Shown: positions 1 through 8,459 of the stretch, piece by piece
Layout: every line of letters starts with the position of its first letter
Numbering within the stretch: the first letter of the stretch is position 1
Notes under the pieces: model-generated
Told to the model about the DNA's origin: nothing
Databases searched by the model: none
What the model saw: the letters and a program-made list of their open reading frames with translations, nothing else
Position numbers and translations under genes: made by a program
Source: Pedobacter faecalis
Lineage (GTDB): Bacteria; Bacteroidota; Bacteroidia; Sphingobacteriales; Sphingobacteriaceae
Assembly: GCF_030182585.1 (NCBI RefSeq)
Contig: NZ_JARXOW010000001.1
Span: 310,001-374,000 of the forward strand
DNA length: 64,000 nt
Reading direction: 5' to 3'

Positions 1-1261
1 CAAACTCCAGAACTATCCCTGCACCATCAAACTTAAACCTGCTCTTGGTAACCGCTTCCATAGGCAATGCCGATTGTCCGGAAGCCTGTGCAATAATTGA
101 ATTGCCATTTCTGGTCACCGTTATCGTAAAGGGAAGTCCGGCAGAACCATAAGTCCCGGTAAGTGGATCAAGTTCAGCCGGAGTCAGGTCCAGCGACTTG
201 AAGGAGGGGATTTGAAGCGGTTTGTTATAGGCTGCACTCAGCAGCGCAATGCTGATATCGTTTATCGGGTAATTGAGTCCATTAACGCAGAAAGCTATGG
301 AGATGCCGCCCTCTTTGAAATGATATAGAATGCTGTGCGTGCCGTAAGTGTCGCCTCCATGGCCCAAACCCCAATATTCATAAAAAGGAACTTTCATTAA
401 CCCTCTGGCAAGTCGACTTTGGCCGGTGAATGTACGCATATCAGCATAACGTTCCGCAGATAAAAGTTTGCCGCTGGCCAGGGCATTCATAAACACAAGC
501 AGATCGGAGGGGGTCGATAGTATGTCGCCCACGCCAATTACATTGGGAAAGTATATGTCCTTAATATCCGTCCATGAACTGATCCTCGCATACGGCATAG
601 CCTCGTTTTTGCTATTGTTAGGAACACCCGCCACAGTGCTTTTAAGGCCCAGCTTTTTAACGATGCGGGTCTCCAACAATTTGTTAAATGACTTTCCCGT
701 AATATCTTCAAGAATATAGCTCAAAAGCAGGTATCCCGAATTGGAGTATTGCTGCTTGCTGCCAGGCTCAAAATTCACTTTACGCTTCGCTATCGTATCC
801 AGAAGTTCATTTTTAGGATGAGCTTGAGTGATCCAGGCCCTGTTGCTTACCTCGCTGACATAATCGATCAGCCCGCTGGTGTGCGACAGGAGGTGATCGA
901 TGGTGATTTTATCACTGTTTGGCAGGGCTGGATAGAACTTAGACAACTTGGTGTCGAGCGATAGTTTGCCCTCATCGATAAGCTGGAAGATCATCACCGC
1001 AGTAAAAACTTTAGTAATAGAACCGATCCGGTATTGGGTATTGGCACTGGCCAGCACACTGTCGGGACCCAGCGACTGGTAACCTACAGACCTTTGATAA
1101 ACCACCTTGCCGTCTTTAGCCACAGCAAAACTGCCCATCGTTTTGTCGTTCGCAGCCAGTGCGTTAAAGAAACTATCAAGTTTGGCGGTGTTGACGGTCT
1201 GGGCATGAGATTGTGTGGCAAAGAGCACACCGAGAAGTAAGATTGCGATGATTTTTTTCAT
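1..1261 (-). CDS. Secreted serine hydrolase, beta-lactamase/PBP class C family (3' end outside window)
   Basis: The frame opens with an ATG at 1261 and runs off the left edge, giving at least 420 residues. A Sec signal peptide ends near residue 21 (MKKIIAILLLGV then SHAQ). The class C serine-hydrolase signatures follow: the nucleophile motif SITK in RIGSITKVF at about residue 80, the tyrosine motif YSN in QQYSNSGY at about residue 170, and a later HGGD stretch. The family covers periplasmic DD-peptidases, esterases and related hydrolases, so the substrate cannot be named. It is divergent from the DinB-like gene, with 75 bases between the starts. A second member of the family lies at 29805-31247. 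Confidence 0.88.
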   Translation of the reverse strand, partial: MKKIIAILLLGVLFATQSHAQTVNTAKLDSFFNALAANDKTMGSFAVAKDGKVVYQRSVGYQSLGPDSVLASANTQYRIGSITKVFTAVMIFQLIDEGKLSLDTKLSKFYPALPNSDKITIDHLLSHTSGLIDYVSEVSNRAWITQAHPKNELLDTIAKRKVNFEPGSKQQYSNSGYLLLSYILEDITGKSFNKLLETRIVKKLGLKSTVAGVPNNSKNEAMPYARISSWTDIKDIYFPNVIGVGDILSTPSDLLVFMNALASGKLLSAERYADMRTFTGQSRLARGLMKVPFYEYWGLGHGGDTYGTHSILYHFKEGGISIAFCVNGLNYPINDISIALLSAAYNKPLQIPSFKSLDLTPAELDPLTGTYGSAGLPFTITVTRNGNSIIAQASGQSALPMEAVTKSRFKFDGAGIVLEF

Positions 1262-1336
1262 GTGTATACGTTAATCGGGCATTAAGGTATAAAGAAAGGC
1301 GCGAATATTTGCTATCTTTATGAAAAGCGTTTGAAT

Positions 1337-1843
1337 ATGATTTTACAATATCTGACACAGGAATTTGAACATGAGGTAAACAGTACACGAAAGTTGTTGC
1401 AGGCTGTTCCGGAAAAGGACCTTGGCTATAAGCCTTCTGAAACCTCATGGAATATGGGCGAACTTGCCCAGCACATTGCTACAATTTATTATTGGTATGT
1501 GGGTACGTTTACACAAGATGTGTACGACATCACGGCCGATCACCTTGAGCGTGGCAGTACAGACGATATTCAGGCAACGCTTGTGCTTTTCGAAAGCAAT
1601 GTAGAGAAAGCCCGGGCAGCATTGCAGACACTAAAGGAAGAAGATCTGGCGGTGAACTGGACGATGAAAGCGGGGGATAAAGTACTTCTCGGCCCAATGC
1701 CGAGAGGCATCGTAGCCCGGGGATTTCTCTTCAATCACATCTATCACCACCGGGGTGAAATGATCGTTTACCTGCGTGCTACGGGTAACAAAGTGCCGGG
1801 TATGTACGGGCCAACGTACGAACAGAGTAATCCTGGAGCCTGA
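1337..1843 (+). CDS. DinB-superfamily four-helix protein
   Basis: This encodes 168 residues from the ATG at 1337; a TTG two codons upstream is less likely as a start. The DinB/YfiT-like four-helix fold is suggested by a histidine in the second helix (ELAQHIA, about residue 50) and the HHRGE motif near residue 136, which are the usual metal ligands of the family, followed by the characteristic LRATGNKVPGMYGP ending. Such proteins bind a divalent metal and include thiol-transferases, but most have no known substrate. It stands 84 bases upstream of the lactate dehydrogenase, which has its own promoter, so co-transcription is not required. Confidence 0.8.
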   Translation: MILQYLTQEFEHEVNSTRKLLQAVPEKDLGYKPSETSWNMGELAQHIATIYYWYVGTFTQDVYDITADHLERGSTDDIQATLVLFESNVEKARAALQTLKEEDLAVNWTMKAGDKVLLGPMPRGIVARGFLFNHIYHHRGEMIVYLRATGNKVPGMYGPTYEQSNPGA

Positions 1844-1860
1844 CGATTGTCATCGCTTTA

Positions 1861-1876
1861 AGTGATGGCTGTCACG
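1861..1876 (+). promoter_or_regulatory. CRP/FNR-type operator upstream of D-lactate dehydrogenase
   Basis: AGTGA-N6-TCACG forms the GTGA-N6-TCAC palindrome recognised by CRP/FNR-family regulators. Its centre lies about 42 bases upstream of the start point predicted from the TACCTTTG element at 1898, which is the usual class II activator position. The motif and its spacing are seen directly; the regulator and its signal are inferred. Confidence 0.45.
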
Positions 1877-1897
1877 GTCTTACGGCTTACCAACCGC

Positions 1898-1905
1898 TAC
1901 CTTTG
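1898..1905 (+). promoter_or_regulatory. Bacteroidota -7 promoter element for ldhA
   Basis: TACCTTTG matches the TAnnTTTG consensus and sits 22 bases before the ATG at 1928. No good -33 TTTG lies at the normal distance, which fits an activator-dependent promoter using the palindrome at 1861-1876. Confidence 0.5.
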
Positions 1906-1927
1906 ATCAACAATCTAAGGAGCAATT

Positions 1928-2890
1928 ATGAAAGCGTTGGTATACAGCAGCCGGAAAAATGAAAGAGAGATCCTTTCGAAGGCCAATGATGGTAAGCATG
2001 AACTTAGCTGGCAAACGGCCGCATTGAGCAAAGACACTGTTCAGCTTGCTGCCGGTCAGGATGCAGTAGTAGTCTTCACGAATGATGACGTATCCGCTTC
2101 GGTCATGAACCAGTTGGCCACACTTGGCGTAAAATATGTGATTACACGCTCGGCCGGAACCGACCATATCGACTTTGAGGCGGCAGCGAGAAACGGCATC
2201 CGGGTGTCTAATATTCCTGCGTACTCACCAAATGCCATAGCAGAACATGCCATTGCGCTTACGCTGGCGCTGAGCCGCCACCTCATCAGGGCCAATCGCA
2301 ACTGTATGCAATACGATTTTAGTCTGGATCACCTTACGGGCTTCAACTTAAATGGAAAGCAGGTAGGTATTGTGGGCATGGGACATATCGGGCTTATTAC
2401 AGCCCGGATCTTTCAGGGCTTTGGCTGCAATGTTTCTGGTTATGACGTGAATCCGGACGTAAGCGCTCCCGGTATTCCGCAGGTTCCATTGAACGACCTG
2501 CTGCAAAGTTGTGATATCATCTCCCTGCATGTGCCGCTAAACCGCCAAACCGAACATATGATCAACTCCGAAACGCTGAGCCTGATGAAGAAAGGAGCTA
2601 TGCTGATCAACACCTCGAGAGGGGGACTAGTGAACACGATTGATGTGCTGCAGGCCCTTGATGCTGGCCGACTGGGCTATTATGGTACTGATGTATATGA
2701 GTTTGAACGAGGTATCTTTTTTGAAGACCGGGAGTCTGACACCGTGCGCGATGCGCTGCTCACCCGGCTCATTGCACATCCTAAAGTGCTGCTCACCCCA
2801 CATCAGGCCTTCCTAACCGTCGAGGCCATCAGCGATATTACCACGCAGGTGATCAGGCTGCTGGATGATTACGCAGTCTCAGTTAGCTGA
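1928..2890 (+). CDS. ldhA: D-lactate dehydrogenase (2-hydroxyacid dehydrogenase family)
   Basis: The product (320 residues) should reduce pyruvate to D-lactate with NADH in the cytoplasm, a fermentative redox sink. Evidence is the two-domain D-2-hydroxyacid dehydrogenase layout: RSAGTDHID near residue 77, the Rossmann motif VGMGHIG near 148, the substrate arginine in NTSRGGLVN near 232, and the catalytic histidine in LTPHQAFLT near 294. The segment GTDVYEFERGIFFED is typical of the LdhA branch rather than of glycerate or phosphoglycerate dehydrogenases. A possible CRP/FNR site precedes it, which suits oxygen or carbon control. The 3' end overlaps the convergent DoxX gene by 22 bases. Confidence 0.88.
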   Translation: MKALVYSSRKNEREILSKANDGKHELSWQTAALSKDTVQLAAGQDAVVVFTNDDVSASVMNQLATLGVKYVITRSAGTDHIDFEAAARNGIRVSNIPAYSPNAIAEHAIALTLALSRHLIRANRNCMQYDFSLDHLTGFNLNGKQVGIVGMGHIGLITARIFQGFGCNVSGYDVNPDVSAPGIPQVPLNDLLQSCDIISLHVPLNRQTEHMINSETLSLMKKGAMLINTSRGGLVNTIDVLQALDAGRLGYYGTDVYEFERGIFFEDRESDTVRDALLTRLIAHPKVLLTPHQAFLTVEAISDITTQVIRLLDDYAVSVS

Positions 2891-3267
2891 TGTGGCGTGC
2901 CGACCTTTCGGTCGGCCGGCCGGAAATACCAGGAGACTATGGTCAGCACCAGCAACAAGGCAGGGCCGAAGTACTCTATGGCACCGTCGCCATGTGCCAG
3001 GTGACTAAATATGGCGCCTGTCATCAGAAAAAAGAATCCCGCATAGGTCCATTCTTTGAGCAGAGGTGTTTTAGGTAGAATAACCGCTATGGTGCCCAGT
3101 ATCTTCCAGATGCCTATAATGGTTAAAAAATAAGCAGGGTAGCCAAGTGCACTCATCTTCTGTACTTCCTCGTCCATTTGGATAAGTTGCACAATGCCTG
3201 TTGATGCCATGCCCAGCCCGAGCCATAGTGTGGCTACCCAGTAGATGATCTTGTGTGTCTTTTTCAT
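2869..3267 (-). CDS. DoxX-like integral membrane protein
   Basis: This 132-residue protein has four predicted membrane segments: residues about 8-27, 44-64, 73-92 and 98-116. The pattern (conserved glycines in the first helix, a GIWKILG motif in the second, LLKEWTYAGF before the third) is that of DoxX-like family proteins, which are often found beside an ArsR regulator and an SRPBCC protein, as here. It is the last gene of the operon, 3 bases after the SRPBCC stop codon. Its biochemical role is unknown. Its end overlaps the 3' end of ldhA on the other strand. Confidence 0.82.
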   Translation of the reverse strand: MKKTHKIIYWVATLWLGLGMASTGIVQLIQMDEEVQKMSALGYPAYFLTIIGIWKILGTIAVILPKTPLLKEWTYAGFFFLMTGAIFSHLAHGDGAIEYFGPALLLVLTIVSWYFRPADRKVGTPHQLTETA

Positions 3268-3270
3268 ATT

Positions 3271-3735
3271 CTATTTTAAAGCGTTTAGGGTGTCTTGCAG
3301 TTTGTTGTGTGCCCAGTTGAGCCCCTGCGCGAAAGGCATTTGAAGCAGCTGGTTGCGTTGGGCGGTCGATTTGAATACAATTTGCATGGTCAGCTTGCTG
3401 GTTTGGGCAGTGGGGGCTTCAAACTCCAGATATTCGAGCTGCACCGGAAATGGTGTATTTTCCATTTCAAATGTGCGGGTAATTTTCAGGTTGGGAACAA
3501 ATTCATGGATCGTTCCGTTGGCCCGGAAAGCCACCTGACCGTTATGCGAAGTTTCAAACGCGTAGGAGCCATGTTTGCGCATATCGAACTTGGTTACCTT
3601 AGTACTCATCCATTGCTCAAATAGCTCAGCCTCTTCATAAGCTTTAAAAAGCAGTTCGACCGGCAGGTCGAACACCCGGGTAATGATGATCTCCTGACTG
3701 CCTTCTTCGGCGTTTATTTTAGTTTTCTGTTCCAT
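3271..3735 (-). CDS. SRPBCC/AHSA1-type START-fold protein
   Basis: This encodes 154 residues. It begins with the AHSA1-like pattern [17 protein letters not shown], then EQWMSTK, a beta-rich middle with the [12 protein letters not shown] segment, and ends in a long C-terminal helix ([15 protein letters not shown]). The fold binds hydrophobic ligands in a cavity. It overlaps the upstream ArsR gene by 17 bases and precedes DoxX by 3 bases, so the three genes form one transcript. The ArsR-SRPBCC-DoxX arrangement recurs in many bacteria, but the ligand is not known. Confidence 0.85.
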   Translation of the reverse strand: MEQKTKINAEEGSQEIIITRVFDLPVELLFKAYEEAELFEQWMSTKVTKFDMRKHGSYAFETSHNGQVAFRANGTIHEFVPNLKITRTFEMENTPFPVQLEYLEFEAPTAQTSKLTMQIVFKSTAQRNQLLQMPFAQGLNWAHNKLQDTLNALK

Positions 3736-4057
3736 CTTGCTTGCTTTTGTATTGTTTCATTACGGCTTCCAGCTTGTTAAATCGCTCGTCCCACATCTGG
3801 CGGAAAGGCTCTAAAAAGTCGGCCACCTGTTTCATTTTCTGAGCACTGATATGATAGTGGACCTCTCTGCCTGTTTGTTCCTGGCGTAAGAGTTCACACT
3901 CCGTAAGAATTTGCAAGTGCTTGGAAATGGTAGGTCTGGCAGTATCAAAGTTGGCCGCAATGGCACCGGCCGACAGCGACTGAGAGGCAACCAGCAAGAG
4001 GATGGCCCGTCGGGTCGGGTCGGAAATAGCCTGAAAAACGTCTCTTCTTAAATTCAT
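3719..4057 (-). CDS. ArsR-family winged-helix repressor
   Basis: This 112-residue product fits the small ArsR regulators. The N-terminus [17 protein letters not shown] is the family signature; the recognition helix lies around [13 protein letters not shown], and a beta wing with REVHYHIS follows. There are no cysteine pairs of the metal-sensing type, so it probably responds to another signal. It leads the operon with the SRPBCC and DoxX genes. Two 16-bp palindromes directly upstream flank its promoter, which points to autoregulation. Confidence 0.9.
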   Translation of the reverse strand: MNLRRDVFQAISDPTRRAILLLVASQSLSAGAIAANFDTARPTISKHLQILTECELLRQEQTGREVHYHISAQKMKQVADFLEPFRQMWDERFNKLEAVMKQYKSKQDGTEN

Positions 4058-4060
4058 TAT

Positions 4061-4106
4061 GTAGTTATTTGGCTACAAATATATATGTAGCTATTTAACT
4101 ACGCAA
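4061..4106 (-). promoter_or_regulatory. ArsR operon promoter with paired operators
   Basis: On the minus strand a TTG (4104-4106) and a TATATTTG element (4076-4083) are 20 bases apart. Two GTAG-N8-CTAC palindromes share this space: 4087-4102 lies between the two promoter elements, and 4061-4076 covers the expected start point. The centres are 26 bp apart. Binding at both would block RNA polymerase; the ArsR at 3719 is the natural candidate. Confidence 0.65.
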
Positions 4107-4122
4107 GTTTTAAGAAGAATTT

Positions 4123-5040
4123 TTATTCGATAGGAATATAAAAATCTACGATGGCTTTCTGCTCAGGATGCTTACTAAAATCATTGTGATAGATTTCAAA
4201 GGGATTCTGACTAGCCTTTTTATAGCCGTTCTCATTCATCCAGATAAAGAGCCCGGTCCAGGATTTCTCAAATTCCTCTAGCCCGATCTCGAAACTGCCG
4301 ACTATGAACTTCCCGCCGGGGATTGTCGATAAAGTTACTTCGCCACTGACTTTTACGGGCTCACTTATCAACACACAAGCCTCCATGCGAACTTTGTTCG
4401 GATCTGTGATTTTAAAACTGTCGTGATAAAGGGTCGCCATTTTAGTATGCACTGAAAGCAATCCGAGCGGCGTTGCCCAGCGTATTAACTTCTGGTAGGC
4501 AGTCTGCACATTTTGAAGGCCAATGCAGGGTATGCAGGCCACCTGTATTTCCTGAATCGTTTTGATTTCAATTTTTGCGTTCATTGTTATCCATGTTTTT
4601 AGATCATTAATAACGCAAAGGTATTTCTCAACATCGGGGTAAACTTGACCGATCTTGCTGAGCATTTGGCTTATCTTGCTAAATCTGTTTGGGTTTTGTT
4701 TTCTGAATTCGGTGGGACTTACCCCATAGTACTTTTTGAAGGTTCTGGTAAACGAGGCATTGTCGCTGAAACCATATTTTACAAGAATCTCCGTGAGCGG
4801 ACCGTCCTTATGGAGTAGGTCGGACGCAGCTTTTTCTATTCTGCGACGGGTAATATACGCGCCAAGCGCTTCGCCTGTCACCATCTTAAATACGCGGTGG
4901 AAGTGAAATGCTGAGAAACTGGCAATTTCCGCAACCTCGGCTAGGGAAACCTGTGCGTCCAAATGCTCGTCAATGTATCTGAATACCTTGTTTATCCTGA
5001 TCTTGTAATCAACCTGGGTCTCGCTCTCTGGATTGGTCAT
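4123..5040 (-). CDS. AraC-family regulator with GyrI-like effector domain
   Basis: The gene encodes 305 residues from the ATG at 5040. Two AraC helix-turn-helix units occupy residues about 10-110 (SLAEVAEIASFSAFHFHRVFK, then ILVKYGFSDNASFTRTFKKYYG). The C-terminal half, about 155-305, resembles a GyrI-like small-molecule binding domain (GGKFIVGSFEIG, and the ending IVDFYIPIE). A longer frame reaches an ATG at 5115, but a TATTTTTG promoter element at 5058-5065 lies inside that extension and supports the shorter start. This domain order occurs in Rob/BmrR-like sensors of drugs and hydrophobic molecules. It is divergent from the next AraC gene. Confidence 0.82.
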   Translation of the reverse strand: MTNPESETQVDYKIRINKVFRYIDEHLDAQVSLAEVAEIASFSAFHFHRVFKMVTGEALGAYITRRRIEKAASDLLHKDGPLTEILVKYGFSDNASFTRTFKKYYGVSPTEFRKQNPNRFSKISQMLSKIGQVYPDVEKYLCVINDLKTWITMNAKIEIKTIQEIQVACIPCIGLQNVQTAYQKLIRWATPLGLLSVHTKMATLYHDSFKITDPNKVRMEACVLISEPVKVSGEVTLSTIPGGKFIVGSFEIGLEEFEKSWTGLFIWMNENGYKKASQNPFEIYHNDFSKHPEQKAIVDFYIPIE

Positions 5041-5057
5041 CTGCAATACTTTTGCGT

Positions 5058-5065
5058 CAAAAATA
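5058..5065 (-). promoter_or_regulatory. Promoter element for the AraC-GyrI gene
   Basis: TATTTTTG on the minus strand matches TAnnTTTG and lies 17 bases before the ATG at 5040. It decides the shorter start of that gene. Confidence 0.45.
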
Positions 5066-5144
5066 GCAAATTGGTTTTTGCATGTCTTACACAGTTTATA
5101 ATAGCTATTTTGCATTCGAGAATCATTGTGTCTAAAATCTGCAT

Positions 5145-5867
5145 ATGAACCCCTTTATATTAGCGCTTCAGGCAAGCAATCTTACGGTAGAAATCCATCA
5201 CCATGCGGCCTATCAGATCGTGCTGTCGACCGACACCCCATTTAACTCTACCATTAATGGGACGTTAAACGAGGGTATTTATGGCTTTCTTATCAAACCG
5301 CATGTCAGGCATTTATGCGTTGCAGAAAAGGGTACGCTAAGTGTGTTAAACATAGAACCCTATTCCAATCTCGGGCTTGAGCTTTCCGCCAGGTTTAAAG
5401 AAAACGAGGCTTTTATCATTTTCCGTTCAGCACAAGAGATAATCACTTTTTTCGGAACTCAGGAACATGGCCTGAGCGTTCCAGATGTTATCGAAACGCT
5501 GATTTCGAAGATTCCGGTGCTGCAATATGACGACCGGGTTGCCACCATCGTCGATTATATCCGGAGCAATTACTTCGAGTCTGATATTACGCCACAGACC
5601 TTTTCCGATAAGGTATTTTTGTCGCCCTCCCGTTTAGCCGCACTGTTTAAAGAACAGACTGGCAGCAGCCTTTCTAAGTACCTGTTGTGGACACGCCTGC
5701 GGCAGGCCATCTATCTGGCGCTTACGGAGAAAGACAAGAGCCTCACCGAGATTGCCTATGAGACAGGTTTTTACGACCTGCCTCAACTCAATAAATACAT
5801 GTACGAAATGTTCGGTATGCCGCCCAAGGCTTTGAAGATGAACAGCAATCTGATTCTGGTACACTAA
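5145..5867 (+). CDS. AraC-family transcriptional regulator
   Basis: This 240-residue protein has a cupin-like N-terminal half (EIHHHAAYQIVLSTD at the start) and a C-terminal AraC DNA-binding domain at about residues 140-235 (FLSPSRLAALFKEQTG, then EIAYETGFYDLPQLNKYMYEMFG). It lies 76 bases upstream of the MDR oxidoreductase in the same orientation and is a plausible regulator of the oxidoreductases that follow. The inducer cannot be deduced. Confidence 0.85.
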   Translation: MNPFILALQASNLTVEIHHHAAYQIVLSTDTPFNSTINGTLNEGIYGFLIKPHVRHLCVAEKGTLSVLNIEPYSNLGLELSARFKENEAFIIFRSAQEIITFFGTQEHGLSVPDVIETLISKIPVLQYDDRVATIVDYIRSNYFESDITPQTFSDKVFLSPSRLAALFKEQTGSSLSKYLLWTRLRQAIYLALTEKDKSLTEIAYETGFYDLPQLNKYMYEMFGMPPKALKMNSNLILVH

Positions 5868-5943
5868 AACAACATCAGTGTTTTGATACAAGTTTAGGCG
5901 TCGGCCGCTTCGCAACTTTGTGATATCATTTAAACATAATATC

Positions 5944-6897
5944 ATGAAAGCGATAGCATACGAAAAGTTCGGGACCACAGAGGTTCTGCAAATTGTAGAG
6001 AGGCAAAGCCCTTCGATCAAAGATGATCAGGTGCTCGTAAAAGTCAAAACATTTTCCATTAACCCTATGGATTGGAAGATCCGGAAGGGAGAGATGAAAC
6101 TCATGTCGGGGTCAAAGTTTCCGAAGTATACCGGCGCCGATTTTGCAGGGGTAGTTGTCGCCACCGGAACTTCCGTGAAAGAACTTAAAAAAGGAGATGA
6201 AGTTTTTGGTGTGGTAGGGAACATCATGAAAGACGGCGCATCTGCCGAGTATATCGCCGTACCCGCAAATCTGGTATGGAGGAAGCCTTCAGAATTGAGT
6301 TTCGCTCAGGCCGCATCTATCCCCGTCGTCGGCACTGCTGCGGTCACCACCTTCGAGAAAATGGGCCATACCGATTCACAAACCAGAATCCTGGTCAACG
6401 GTGCTACCGGTGGTTATGGTATGTTTCTGCTGCAGTTACTGGCACAAACCGATGCTGATGTAACGGCGGTTACAAGTGCAGGCGGGATGCGATATGCCAA
6501 ACAATGGGGTGCAGCCCGGGTGGTCGACTATAACAAAGAAGACATTCTTGCTCAAAAACACACCTACGATGTAGTGATTGATCTGTCGGGAAAAATGGGC
6601 TACCGGAAGGCTAAACAAATCATGAATCCCCGGTCGCTCTTCCTGAACCCAACGCCCAAACCCATTGAGATCATCCTGTCTAAAATATCCAACCTCTTTA
6701 CCGGAAAGAAACACCAGGTCGTCCTTTCCAGCCCATCTAAAAAATACGCCGATGCCTTATTGGCTGCCATAAGGAACGGCTTCGAAGTGGAGGTCAACCG
6801 GATATTTCCTTTTACGGAGTTCCGTCAGGCATATCAATACGCAGAGGCGGGTGGCTTCGTCGGTAAGGTGATTATTGAATTCCCAGAAGAAAGATAA
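5944..6897 (+). CDS. Zinc-independent MDR-family NADP-dependent alcohol dehydrogenase/quinone reductase
   Basis: This encodes 317 residues from the ATG at 5944 (MKAIAYEKFG). The N-terminal GroES-like domain has KVKTFSINPMDWKIR and the GADFAGVVVATG stretch, and the nucleotide-binding domain has LVNGATGGYGMFLLQL near residue 155, typical of the quinone oxidoreductase branch. The cysteine/histidine zinc ligands of true alcohol dehydrogenases are not present. It probably reduces enones or quinones with NADPH. An Old Yellow Enzyme gene follows 36 bases later, suggesting a shared operon for electrophile detoxification. Confidence 0.87.
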   Translation: MKAIAYEKFGTTEVLQIVERQSPSIKDDQVLVKVKTFSINPMDWKIRKGEMKLMSGSKFPKYTGADFAGVVVATGTSVKELKKGDEVFGVVGNIMKDGASAEYIAVPANLVWRKPSELSFAQAASIPVVGTAAVTTFEKMGHTDSQTRILVNGATGGYGMFLLQLLAQTDADVTAVTSAGGMRYAKQWGAARVVDYNKEDILAQKHTYDVVIDLSGKMGYRKAKQIMNPRSLFLNPTPKPIEIILSKISNLFTGKKHQVVLSSPSKKYADALLAAIRNGFEVEVNRIFPFTEFRQAYQYAEAGGFVGKVIIEFPEER

Positions 6898-6933
6898 AGA
6901 AATACGTCTTATAGCAATTTAACATCAGAAAAT

Positions 6934-8022
6934 ATGAAACTATTAGAGAAAGCAAGCTTAGGAAGTCTGCAATTGAAAAACAAAATGGCTATGTCGGCCA
7001 TGACAAGAAGTCGGGCCAACATCAACGGTGTGGTAGGCGATTCTACGGTAAAATACTACACGCAGCGGGTAAGTGCAGGCGTGATATTCACCGAAGCGAT
7101 CCGGATCAGTGAAGACGCAACCGGCAGCCCTTTTACTCCGGGAATTTTCACCGAGGAACAAATCGAAGCCTGGAAAAAGGTGACCAAAGCCGTACATGAC
7201 AAAGGCGGCCTTATCATCGCTCAGCTTTGGCACACAGGCAGGGCAGGACATTCCGTAGACCGAAATGGCAAATTGCCCCTTGCACCCTCGGCTTTGCCTA
7301 TAACAGGCATGCAACATTTTACCTCGCAGGGACTGAAGGACTATGAGGTTCCGCAGGAAATTACGGACGAGCAGATCGGACAAACCATAGCCGACTACGG
7401 TCGGGCCGCTAAAAAAGCGATAGAAGCCGGATTTGATGGGGTAGAGCTTCACGCGGCAAATGGGTATCTGCCCAACCAGTTTCTGGCCGAGAGCGCAAAC
7501 CAACGGACAGATAAATATGGCGGAAGTAATGCCAATAAAGCACGCTTTGTGCTGGAGGTGATGCAGGAGCTGATCGCTGCAGTAGGGGGTCAGCGGGTCG
7601 GAATTAAAATCTCGCCATTGCATCCCTACGGTAACATGGTGCTGGATAACCCGGTTGAAACCTACACCTACCTCATAAACGAATTGAACAAACTTGATTT
7701 CGCTTATGTGGAACTGATGAAGAGGAGTCCGTATTTCCCCGCACCGGAACATTATCCTGAAATAGATGAGATGGAAGTTTTCGGGAAGATGATTAAACAA
7801 GCAGTGATTGCCAACTCAGGCTACGACAGAGACACGGCAGAAGCAGAGCTTGAACGAGGCATCGCAACAGCCGTGTCTTTCGGGACCTTGTTTCTGGCCA
7901 ACCCCGATCTGCCGCAACGCTTTCTTGCCAACGCGGCACTGAATGAACCAGACAGGGCAACGATGTTTGGCGGCGGCGATCAGGGTTATATCGACTACCC
8001 TTTTTTAAGTGCGTATGCTTAA
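6934..8022 (+). CDS. Old Yellow Enzyme family NADH:flavin oxidoreductase (alkene reductase)
   Basis: The 362-residue product is an FMN TIM barrel. It begins with LKNKMAMSAMTRSRAN, has the GLIIAQLWHTGR segment near residue 90, the HAANGYLPNQF motif near residue 175 (the substrate-binding His/Asn pair) and the Arg-rich GGSNANKARF segment near 195. It would reduce activated C=C bonds of enals, enones, quinones or nitro compounds. It lies directly after the MDR reductase, and its last 4 bases overlap the convergent HxlR gene. Confidence 0.92.
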   Translation: MKLLEKASLGSLQLKNKMAMSAMTRSRANINGVVGDSTVKYYTQRVSAGVIFTEAIRISEDATGSPFTPGIFTEEQIEAWKKVTKAVHDKGGLIIAQLWHTGRAGHSVDRNGKLPLAPSALPITGMQHFTSQGLKDYEVPQEITDEQIGQTIADYGRAAKKAIEAGFDGVELHAANGYLPNQFLAESANQRTDKYGGSNANKARFVLEVMQELIAAVGGQRVGIKISPLHPYGNMVLDNPVETYTYLINELNKLDFAYVELMKRSPYFPAPEHYPEIDEMEVFGKMIKQAVIANSGYDRDTAEAELERGIATAVSFGTLFLANPDLPQRFLANAALNEPDRATMFGGGDQGYIDYPFLSAYA

Positions 8023-8345
8023 CCTACATATTCCACGCCCCATTTATAGAGCTCATTAATGATGGGCTCTAACTTTTCCCCTTTTGTCGTCAACGTATAT
8101 TCCACAGTAGGCGGCACAGTAGCAAAAACCTTTCTGGTCACGATGCCGTTTGCTTCCATATTCTTCAATTCCTTTACCAGCATTCGGGTACTGATGTTTG
8201 GTATGAGTCGTTCCAGTTCGCTAAAACGCTTTGTACCAGTAAACAAAGCATAAATGATAGACATCGACCATTTTCCGCCGATCACACCTAAAATTTCCTG
8301 AAGCGTGCATTTATATTCCGTTTGTTGCAATTTTCTTTTGCTCAT
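8019..8345 (-). CDS. HxlR-family winged-helix regulator
   Basis: This 108-residue regulator shows the HxlR signature: a YKCTLQEILGVIGGKW start, then FSELERLIPNISTRMLVKELK in the recognition region and the wing VFATVPPTVEYTLT. HxlR proteins of this type, with one cysteine near the N-terminus (YKCTL), often sense quinones or electrophiles. It is divergent from the SDR gene and convergent with the Old Yellow Enzyme, so its likely targets are its own promoter and the SDR promoter. Confidence 0.9.
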   Translation of the reverse strand: MSKRKLQQTEYKCTLQEILGVIGGKWSMSIIYALFTGTKRFSELERLIPNISTRMLVKELKNMEANGIVTRKVFATVPPTVEYTLTTKGEKLEPIINELYKWGVEYVG

Positions 8346-8384
8346 AACTAGTTGATAATGTTCAATTCTTTACCTGGTGTTATT

Positions 8385-8436
8385 ACTATACAATAGTGTA
8401 ACCACTTGCAAAAGTAAAGTATTGTAGGTTGCTTTG
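8385..8436. promoter_or_regulatory. Divergent HxlR/SDR promoters with operator palindrome
   Basis: On the minus strand TACTTTTG (8409-8416) gives the HxlR promoter. On the plus strand TTG (8406-8408), 20 bases, then TTGCTTTG (8429-8436, one mismatch) could serve the SDR gene. The perfect palindrome ACTAT-ACA-ATAGT at 8385-8397 lies just downstream of the HxlR start point and is a candidate HxlR operator. Confidence 0.5.
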
Positions 8437-8459
8437 CTAAACATTATTAAATAAATGAT

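Noticed and set aside
6958..7800. A 280-codon minus-strand frame inside the Old Yellow Enzyme gene
   Set aside because: The plus strand carries the full catalytic motifs; the antisense product has no recognisable features and many Cys and His residues.
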